DNA of 35,561 nt, taken from Bacteroidaceae bacterium. Lineage in GTDB: Bacteria; Bacteroidota; Bacteroidia; Bacteroidales; Bacteroidaceae. Both the position numbers and the translations under genes were made by a program. The notes below the pieces were generated by a model that saw only the letters and a list, made by a program, of their open reading frames with translations, was not told the DNA's origin and searched no databases. Each line of letters starts with the position of its first letter. Position 1 is the first letter of the stretch. The stretch is taken from NCBI GenBank assembly GCA_017536695.1, contig JAFXGX010000004.1, forward strand, positions 1 through 35,561, read 5' to 3'. Below are positions 9,057-15,176 of this stretch, piece by piece.

Positions 9057-9248
9057 TTTTTCGCTGATGTTTGTTCACGCATTAACGTTTTAACATAAAC
9101 GCGAAATTCTCCTTTACAGCATAGCCATAAAGAAGAACACGCAACACCGCAAGAATAAATAATTTAGCCAGAAGAACAAAAGAAGTCCGCAAGAACTCGA
9201 TGCGGTGCCTTTTGTTCTTATGTACTTATGTCTAAAATAATATACTCA

Positions 9249-9360
9249 AGGGCGGGCCGACCCCGCCCCTACACGTTAAACACTAAACATTGACAGCACT
9301 CGCTGACCGCGACCTCCCCTACAGGGGAGGAGTTTTATCGCGCAACGGTTAGCAGCGGTA
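9249..9360. repeat. Interspersed GC-rich repeat copy
   Basis: GGGCGGGCCGACCCCGCCCC (from 9250) is followed by TACACGTTAAACACTAAACA, then ACATTGACAGCACTCGCTGA plus CCGCGACC (9288-9314), then CTCCCCTACAGGGGAGGAG. The same modules recur at 9721-9900 and 11634-11780, and the first recurs inverted at 15114-15137. Confidence 0.8.
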
Positions 9361-9394
9361 ATTCCCTAAACCTCCGGCACTATCAAAAACACAG

Positions 9395-9630
9395 CAAACA
9401 ACCGTTCAGACATCGGGAATAGGATAAAAGTTGTCTGAGCGGTGCATATTAGCGTTGCTGTTATTGCGTGGAAAGCGAGTTCTTTTATCCCCGATGTTTG
9501 AACGAAAAGTTGTTTGTGGCAAGCAACAGCCGGCCGAATGCTCGCCATGGCGGCATGAGCAGAAGGCTGTTGCGACTGTTTTTGCCAAGTGCCGGGACCT
9601 TTTGCATACTTTTCAGTCATGAAAAGTATG
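9395..9630. ncRNA. Highly structured intergenic element, candidate RNA or repeat element
   Basis: Three nested stems are visible. CAAACAACCGTTCAGACATCGGG..ATAAAA (9395-9429, written with its gap) pairs with TTTTATCCCCGATGTTTGAACG...GTTGTTTG (9482-9517). GCAACAGCC (9524-9532) pairs with GGCTGTTGC (9565-9573), enclosing a GCTCGCCATGGCGGCATGAGC core. CATACTTTTCA (9605-9615) pairs perfectly with TGAAAAGTATG (9620-9630). A 101-codon minus frame (9366-9671) spans it, but its sequence is dictated by the stems and it has no credible protein features. Short ORFs with this kind of sequence are, from memory, common spurious annotations in Bacteroides. Strand and function are unknown. Confidence 0.45.
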
Positions 9631-9720
9631 TGATAAAACGACAACAAGAAGAATACAAGACAACATGTCAAGGGTAAGTGGATGGCTGAATATAAGAACT
9701 GTTGATTAGCAATATAAGCC

Positions 9721-10010
9721 TAGGGCGGGCTGACCCCGCCCCTACGGAACCGATGTTGTAAACAACATTACACGTTAAACAATGAACATTGACAGCACTC
9801 GCTGACCGCGACCCACGCGGGATAAAACTCTCCCTCTGTTTATAGAGGGAGTACGGCTTTAGCCGGGAGGGAGTCCTTCGCGCGAGCAATCGCTGCTCGC
9901 ACTGTCGATGTTGTAAACAACATTAAACGTTGCACGCTACACAATACACATTTTGGATACCCCTCCGGCTTAAAAGCCACCTCCCCTACAGGAGAGGAAT
10001 TGCTTGTAGC
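9721..10010. repeat. Second interspersed repeat cluster
   Basis: It contains GGGCGGGCTGACCCCGCCCC (from 9723), two copies of CGATGTTGTAAACAACATTA (about 9751 and 9906; ATGTTGT-AA-ACAACAT is palindromic), the CATTGACAGCACTCGCTGAC module (from 9787), and CTCCCTCTGTTTATAGAGGG followed by GTACGGCTTTAGCCGGGAGG (9831-9870). The gap 8887-10127 holds only the promoter, these repeats and the structured element; no gene is supported. Confidence 0.8.
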
Positions 10011-10127
10011 AGAGAGCCAATAATTCGCATTGGTAATTCCAATAACAACCTGCCTGTTCTTTGGAAATTGCCATATTTTCCATTCCTCCGAAATTTGAAC
10101 TATCACATCAAAGATAGTTTATCGCAA

Positions 10128-11516
10128 TTATTTAGAATTCAATAAGTTCAAATCAATGTCAGGTACTATAACCTCCGTGAGCTTATCCTTTATAAGGAAT
10201 CCCATATAAAGAGGTATTGTAAGAATCTCATCTTCACGACCTACATTATATTGCCCAAGTTTGATTGCATTGTTCAAGTGATAAACATTCTTATTTTTCA
10301 AGGCTGTTTTCAGACTCTTTGTTTTACCTGATTTCGCCTTGACTTCAAGTACAACACATTCACCCTTGAATCGTACAAGGAAGTCTAACTCAAGACCACT
10401 ATCCTTGTGGAAGTAGTACAGCTTTTGACCTGACTTACAAAGAAAATCTGCCATGAGATTCTCGAATATAGCACCTTTATACCCAAGCAGATTGCCTTTT
10501 AGGATGTCTGCTTGAGTACCATAGTCAAGCATAGCTACGAGAAGTCCAATATCCGTAGTGTACAACTTAAAACAGTCCTTAATAGAATTACCCTCAAGTG
10601 GCAGTTCCGTAATCTGTGTATTATAACATCTCTTTGCAATACCTGCATCTTCAAGCCACTGAAGGCTACCTATATATTGAGAAGAGCGTCCTCCCTTGCG
10701 TACTATTGAATACTGGAATTTCTTGTTATCCTTGGCTAATTGCTTGGGGATTGACTCGAAGCATTCACGGATACGAGGTTTGTCTGCATCATCAGCATAC
10801 TTGACCATATCCTCCTCGTATTCAGCAATAAGGTTACGCTGTACTTTGTATGTAAGCTCAATATTTTTGGTTTCAAGGAATGTGTTCACAACCTCCGGCA
10901 GACCTCCGACTATAACGTATCTGTACAACAATTCCATCATCACTTTGTGGATACCATCGGGAACTACCGTCTCATTTTCAAAACAGGCTTTCACAGAATC
11001 AATAACCATGTCGTTGATTCCATTTGCCCACAAGAACTCCTCAAAATCCAACGGATACATTTCAACCACGGTCTCATACCCGACAGGGATAGAGTCCCGG
11101 CCCTCCTCCGTTGTCTTGCCACTTTTACCATACCCCCTTACACCCAAAAGGGAACCGGTTGCTATAACATCAAAACGCCCATCTATTTGGAACGACTTTA
11201 ATGCCGTTCTCGCCTCTCTACACTCCTGAATCTCATCAAGGATAATACAAGTCTTTCCGTTGATGAAACGACTGCCTGGTATCAAGGCTGATAAGTTAAG
11301 GATAATGGTATCGACATCTATATTGCCGGCAAATGCCGACTTTTTATCAGGTTCAAGAATGAAGTTCATATAAACCACACTCTCGTAATTCTCCTTTGCA
11401 AATTTTTGGACAATGTATGTCTTTCCGCATTGGCGAATACCTTTTATCACAAGTGGCTTCTTGGATCCAGAGGCTTTCCATTCAACCAAAACTGACTCAA
11501 TTTTTCTTTTCAGCAT
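10128..11516 (-). CDS. AAA-type ATPase with DUF4143 (PD-(D/E)XK-like) C-terminus
   Basis: The start is placed at ATG 11516 (MLKRKIESVL), the usual start of this family; the open frame runs 14 codons further. The protein has 462 residues. Walker A GIRQCGKT is at 26-33, Walker B CIILDEIQ at 90-97 and the sensor-like ATGSLLG at about 119-125, as in AAA_14 proteins. The C-terminal half matches DUF4143 and ends with ELDFLV...LEVKAKSGK (D378, E391, K393), a PD-(D/E)XK nuclease-like signature. These proteins are widespread in Bacteroidetes, often in many copies, with no assigned role; a stress or mobile-DNA link is only inferred. It is a single gene flanked by repeat mosaics, preceded by two 22-bp direct repeats. 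Confidence 0.85.
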   Translation of the reverse strand: MLKRKIESVLVEWKASGSKKPLVIKGIRQCGKTYIVQKFAKENYESVVYMNFILEPDKKSAFAGNIDVDTIILNLSALIPGSRFINGKTCIILDEIQECREARTALKSFQIDGRFDVIATGSLLGVRGYGKSGKTTEEGRDSIPVGYETVVEMYPLDFEEFLWANGINDMVIDSVKACFENETVVPDGIHKVMMELLYRYVIVGGLPEVVNTFLETKNIELTYKVQRNLIAEYEEDMVKYADDADKPRIRECFESIPKQLAKDNKKFQYSIVRKGGRSSQYIGSLQWLEDAGIAKRCYNTQITELPLEGNSIKDCFKLYTTDIGLLVAMLDYGTQADILKGNLLGYKGAIFENLMADFLCKSGQKLYYFHKDSGLELDFLVRFKGECVVLEVKAKSGKTKSLKTALKNKNVYHLNNAIKLGQYNVGREDEILTIPLYMGFLIKDKLTEVIVPDIDLNLLNSK

Positions 11517-11538
11517 CGTATTGCATTTTAGTTTGAGT

Positions 11539-11601
11539 ACAAAAATACACTTTTTCAAGCGAATAATTAAGACTCAAACACACTTTTTCAAGCGAATAAT
11601 T
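11539..11601 (-). promoter_or_regulatory. Direct-repeat promoter region of the DUF4143 ATPase gene
   Basis: On the minus strand ATTATTCGCTTGAAAAAGTG is repeated at 11601-11580 and 11568-11547 (period 33 bp). TATTTTTG (11546-11539), a fair -7 match, follows the second copy, 23 nt upstream of the ATG. The repeats could be operators or overlapping promoters; no good -33 TTTG was found at normal spacing. Confidence 0.45.
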
Positions 11602-11633
11602 TAACATAACAACATTTTTTAGAGCGAATGGGC

Positions 11634-11845
11634 GGGTAAACACTACACATTGACAGCACTCGCTGACCGCGACCCACGCGGCATAAAACTCTCCCTCTGT
11701 TGGGAACTCCTCCACCGCAAGCGGTCCCCCTCCTCTATAAACAGAGGAGGAGTTGGAGTACGGCTTTAGCCGGGAGGGAGTTCACGCGGCGCTACGCGTA
11801 ACCTATCGCTACGCACATTGTCGATTGCTCGTAGTAGCAGAGTTG
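11634..11845. repeat. Third interspersed repeat cluster
   Basis: It carries the ACATTGACAGCACTCGCTGA module (from 11648), CTCCCTCTGTTGGGAACTCC, CACCGCAAGCGGT, CCTCCTCTATAAACAGAGGA and TACGGCTTTAGCCGGGAGGG. The order matches 9721-9900, with one module inserted. No gene is present. Confidence 0.78.
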
Positions 11846-12427
11846 CTAAAGCATATTCTGCTTTTTCAACTCCTCAGCAACTAAAAGCACCTCTTTGTAC
11901 CACTCTTCGCCGAAGCGCTCTATGAGCGGTTCTTTCAGGAACTCATAGGCTCTGATGCCTTTGCGGCGGCCCTTGATGAAGGCACTGCTGCATACATCCC
12001 ACTTATGCAGGTTGACACCGATGTAGTCGCCCACCTTACGCAAGCGCACGGGGTAGAGATAACATGATATCGGTTTGCGCCATGTGGTGCGCCCTTCGCG
12101 ATACGCCTTGTCTATCAGGCATATGCAGTTACCGTTCTCATCACGCGACGCAAAGACGCAATCCTTGCCGTTCACGATAGATGTGACAAGGTCGCCGTCG
12201 CGGTCGTTATACACCACTCCTTGCTCCTCGACAACGGCACGAGCATCGGGAGTCATTTCGCCACCTACCACTTCATATGCCTCTTCGAGTTTCTCTACCT
12301 CATCCATAAGCACCGGCGCACCGGCATCGCCCTCAACGCAGCAAGCGCCCTTGCAGTGCGTGAAGTTACAGCAGAAATATTCCTGAAAGAGGTCGAAAGA
12401 GACTATTGTGTTTCCTATCTGTACCAT
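11846..12427 (-). CDS. DUF3109 family cysteine-cluster protein
   Basis: The protein has 193 residues and starts MVQIGNTIVSFDLFQEYFCC. The N-terminal cysteine cluster CC-x4-C-x3-CC (C19, C20, C25, C29, C30), the later DCVFA, NCICLID and ISCYLYPVR segments and HKWDVCSSAF are the conserved layout of DUF3109 in Bacteroidetes. Conserved cysteines with this spacing suggest metal (Zn or Fe-S) binding, as in the related YkgJ-like clusters; no reaction is known. It has neither a signal peptide nor a membrane helix, so it is cytoplasmic. It has the same orientation as gpmI upstream, but a 211-bp repeat-filled gap separates them, so co-transcription is doubtful. Confidence 0.85.
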   Translation of the reverse strand: MVQIGNTIVSFDLFQEYFCCNFTHCKGACCVEGDAGAPVLMDEVEKLEEAYEVVGGEMTPDARAVVEEQGVVYNDRDGDLVTSIVNGKDCVFASRDENGNCICLIDKAYREGRTTWRKPISCYLYPVRLRKVGDYIGVNLHKWDVCSSAFIKGRRKGIRAYEFLKEPLIERFGEEWYKEVLLVAEELKKQNML

Positions 12428-12454
12428 ATTGTTATTTTAAGTTTTAAATATTCA

Positions 12455-12600
12455 AACTCCCCCGCCCTACGGGCACCCCCTCTTTAAAAAGAGTGGGAGT
12501 TTTGGGAACAGCTATCCTCCTTGCGGAAAAGAGTGGGAGCTTAAAAAACAACTGTCCCTCTTTGCGAAAGAGGGACGAGCCGTTTACGGCGGAGGGAGTT
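12455..12600. repeat. Fourth interspersed repeat cluster
   Basis: It contains ACTCCCCCGCCCTACGGGCA, CCCCTCTTTAAAAAGAGTGG, CCCTCTTTGCGAAAGAGGGA and GCCGTTTACGGCGGAGGGAG: a run of three or four short hairpins in the gap between gpmI and the DUF3109 gene. On the minus strand they may also act as terminators for gpmI. Confidence 0.65.
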
Positions 12601-12638
12601 CGATGTTTACCGAACAGCACCTCCAACGATATTTATTT

Positions 12639-14138
12639 TTAAATCAGCGACTTGCCTGTCATTTCCGCAGGCACCTCAAGACCCATGATATTGAGGATTG
12701 TAGGTGCTACGTCGGCGAGGATACCATTCTCGATGGTTGCGTTCTCCTTGTTTGTCACATACACGCAAGGAACAGGGTTCAATGAGTGTGCTGTGTTGGG
12801 AGAGCCATCGGCATTGACCGCGTTGTCGGCATTACCGTGGTCGGCAATGATGATTGACTCATAGCCATGGTTGCGGGCAGCCTCAATGACATCCTTCAAA
12901 CATGCGTCGACAGCAAGAACAGCCTTCTCTATTGCGCTGTACACGCCTGTGTGACCGACCATGTCGCCGTTCGCGAAGTTTACCACGATGAAGTCGAACT
13001 TCTCGCTGTTAATCTCGTTGACAAGCTTCTCCTTAACCTCGTATGCGCTCATCTCGGGCTGCAGGTCATATGTGGCAACCTTTGGAGAAGGAACAAGGAT
13101 ACGCTCCTCGCCTTCGTACGGAGCCTCGCGACCACCATTGAAGAAGAATGTAACGTGTGCATACTTCTCGGTCTCGGCAATGTGGAGCTGTTTCATGCCC
13201 TGCTTTGCGATGTACTCGCCAAGAGTGTTCTCGACATTCTCCTTGTCGAAAAGGATATATACGCCTGTGAACTTTGCGTCGTACGGTGTCATGCAGTAGT
13301 ACTGCAGACCGGGGATAGTGTGCATGCCCTCGGCAGGCATATCCTCCTGTGTGAGGACCACTGTAAGTTCCTTCGCACGGTCGTTGCGGTAGTTAAAGAA
13401 GATGACAGCATCGCCCTCGCCGATGCGGCCGTCGAAATTGCTGTTCACGATTGGCTTGATGAACTCATCGGTAACACCCTCCTCGTATGACTCCTTTACG
13501 GCAGCAACCATGTCGGCAGCCTTCTTGCCCTCGCCGCTGACAATGAGGTCATAGGCAATCTTCACGCGCTCCCAACGCTTGTCACGGTCCATAGCATAGT
13601 AACGACCGATGATTGAAGCGAGCTTCAGGTTCTTCTGTGTGAGCTGCTCGATGAAGCCTGCACCGCTCTTTGGGTCGGTGTCACGACCGTCCATGAAACA
13701 GTGTACGTAAGCCTCCTCGACACCCTGCTCTACAGCGAACTGGTACATGGCCTCGAGATGCTCGAGTGAACTGTGTACGCCACCGTCAGATGTCAAGCCC
13801 ATGAAATGGAGTTTCTTGCCGTTCTTCTTTGCATACTCGACAGCCTCAACAAGACGTGGATTCTTCTTTATTGAGCCGTCAGCTATAGCGCGGTTAATCT
13901 TGAGAAGGTCCTGATATACGACGCGGCCGCCACCGATATTGAGGTGACCCACCTCGCTGTTACCCATCTGACCCGCAGGAAGACCTACGTTCTCACCGCT
14001 AGCCTGAAGCTGGGAGTTAGGGTAAACCGATACCAGATGATCCCAATATGGAGTAGGAGTGTTGAAGATAACATCACCCTTACCATGATTACCGACGCCC
14101 CAACCGTCAAGTATTACCAATAATGCTTTGTTTGCCAT
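12639..14138 (-). CDS. gpmI: 2,3-bisphosphoglycerate-independent phosphoglycerate mutase
   Basis: This glycolytic enzyme interconverts 3- and 2-phosphoglycerate using two Mn ions and a phosphoserine, and is cytosolic. ATG 14138 ([14 protein letters not shown]) was chosen over the longer frame, giving 499 residues, close to the family norm of about 505-515. Visible signatures are the metal-binding ILDGWG (D11), the nucleophile in [17 protein letters not shown] (S61), [24 protein letters not shown], and the C-terminal metal site [11 protein letters not shown] with HS-L-NPVP. All expected blocks are present, so it should be active. It is preceded by a TATCTTTG promoter (14215-14222). Confidence 0.97.
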   Translation of the reverse strand: MANKALLVILDGWGVGNHGKGDVIFNTPTPYWDHLVSVYPNSQLQASGENVGLPAGQMGNSEVGHLNIGGGRVVYQDLLKINRAIADGSIKKNPRLVEAVEYAKKNGKKLHFMGLTSDGGVHSSLEHLEAMYQFAVEQGVEEAYVHCFMDGRDTDPKSGAGFIEQLTQKNLKLASIIGRYYAMDRDKRWERVKIAYDLIVSGEGKKAADMVAAVKESYEEGVTDEFIKPIVNSNFDGRIGEGDAVIFFNYRNDRAKELTVVLTQEDMPAEGMHTIPGLQYYCMTPYDAKFTGVYILFDKENVENTLGEYIAKQGMKQLHIAETEKYAHVTFFFNGGREAPYEGEERILVPSPKVATYDLQPEMSAYEVKEKLVNEINSEKFDFIVVNFANGDMVGHTGVYSAIEKAVLAVDACLKDVIEAARNHGYESIIIADHGNADNAVNADGSPNTAHSLNPVPCVYVTNKENATIENGILADVAPTILNIMGLEVPAEMTGKSLI

Positions 14139-14214
14139 AATATTATATTTTAACGTTTTAACCATAATCATTGCCCGCGCCCCGTGCAGGCAGCAGTCTC
14201 AGGCAATCTGGTTG

Positions 14215-14249
14215 CAAAGATACTACTTTTATTCTTATAAGGGAACAAA
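14215..14249 (-). promoter_or_regulatory. Probable gpmI promoter
   Basis: On the minus strand TTTG (14249-14246), 23 nt, then TATCTTTG (14222-14215) resembles the Bacteroides -33/-7 pair, with slightly long spacing. The predicted start lies about 70 nt before the gpmI ATG. Confidence 0.55.
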
Positions 14250-14369
14250 AATGCGCCAAATATTGAAAAACAGCCTTTGATAATAGCAAACACGACACAA
14301 AGGTTTCTAATATTAATTAAATTATCTAAACGCATGGGCAAACATTATAGAAAAAAGATAAAAAAAGAG

Positions 14370-14377
14370 TAACTTTG
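14370..14377 (+). promoter_or_regulatory. -7 element of the Nudix gene promoter
   Basis: TAACTTTG matches the Bacteroides -7 consensus and lies 36 nt before the ATG at 14414. The -33 element is not clear in the A-rich upstream sequence. Confidence 0.5.
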
Positions 14378-14413
14378 CAAATTATATACACCCTTTGGAC
14401 TATTGCAAACAAC

Positions 14414-14932
14414 ATGCACCTGTTAGAGACATTTACCCATTGCCCCAAGTGCGGCAGCGACTGTTTTACCGAGAACGACTTCAAGTCGAAACGGTGCGGC
14501 AACTGCGGATTCACATATTACCTGAACCCGTCGGCTGCCAACGTGGCCGTGATAACCGACGGCTACGGGAACATCCTTGTAGCCACACGTTCCAAAGAGC
14601 CTGCCAAGGGAACGCTTGACCTGCCCGGCGGCTTCTGCGACTGCAATGAGAGTGTCGAGGAGGGTGTCGCGCGCGAGGTATTCGAGGAGACAGGCTTGAG
14701 GGTCAAAGAGGCAAGGTACCTGTTCAGCATACCCAACATTTACAGCTATTCGGGCATGGAGATTCCCACGCTAGACATGTTCTTCCTGTGCAGTGTGGAA
14801 GAGGAGACGCCCCTGCGCCCGGCCGATGATGTGGCCGAGTTGCAGTGGATGAACCTGAAGGAACTTGACAGCAACCGTTTCGGGCTCTGCTCGATAAGAC
14901 AAGGGATTGAGAGACTGAAAACTGAGCCGTAA
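14414..14932 (+). CDS. Nudix hydrolase with N-terminal zinc ribbon
   Basis: The start is placed at ATG 14414 (MHLLETFTHCPKCGS), because an earlier in-frame ATG would sit on the -7 element. The protein has 172 residues. A zinc ribbon (C10-x2-C13, C28-x2-C31) is followed by a complete Nudix box at 73-95: G73-x5-E79-x7-R87-E88-x2-E91-E92-x-G94-L95. It hydrolyses a nucleoside-diphosphate-linked substrate. The zinc ribbon resembles that of NudC-type NADH pyrophosphatases, but the protein is shorter than NudC and lacks the SQPWPFPxS block, so the substrate is unassigned. It is a single gene, divergent from gpmI. Confidence 0.9.
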   Translation: MHLLETFTHCPKCGSDCFTENDFKSKRCGNCGFTYYLNPSAANVAVITDGYGNILVATRSKEPAKGTLDLPGGFCDCNESVEEGVAREVFEETGLRVKEARYLFSIPNIYSYSGMEIPTLDMFFLCSVEEETPLRPADDVAELQWMNLKELDSNRFGLCSIRQGIERLKTEP

Positions 14933-14944
14933 GGCGAAGTTTAG

Positions 14945-15140
14945 ACAACACTTGCAGCGATAGGTCACGCGAAGGATGGATGTAATTCATCCCGCGTGGG
15001 ATTACGGATAACGCATGTTATCAAAACGGGAAACTCCTCCACCGCAAGCGCTCCCCCGGGCTCTCCCTCTTTTCAAAGAGGGAGTACGACAAAGTCGGGA
15101 GGGAGTTATTTGTAGGGGCGGGGTCGGCCCGCCCTTAACC
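14945..15140. repeat. Fifth interspersed repeat cluster, upstream of the TPR operon
   Basis: It carries GCGATAGGTCACGCG, AACTCCTCCACCGCAAGCG, GGGCTCTCCCTCTTTTCAAA then GAGGGAGTACGACAAAGTCG (hairpins), and GTAGGGGCGGGGTCGGCCCG plus CCCTT (15113-15137), the inverted form of the 9250 module. The open frame from 15015 runs through it and must not be used as the start of the TPR gene. Confidence 0.75.
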
Positions 15141-15176
15141 ACAAAACAACAGACAGTAAAGAAAAATAATATAACA

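Noticed and set aside
9366-9671. 101-codon minus-strand frame
   Set aside because: It runs across the nested inverted repeats and its residues follow from the stems. No domain or credible start was found; treated as part of the structured element.
12081-12386. 103-codon plus frame opposite the DUF3109 gene
   Set aside because: It is a shadow of a conserved gene with a complete Cys cluster on the minus strand.
15015-15176. Upstream extension of the TPR gene frame
   Set aside because: It is repeat DNA; the signal peptide begins at ATG 15177.
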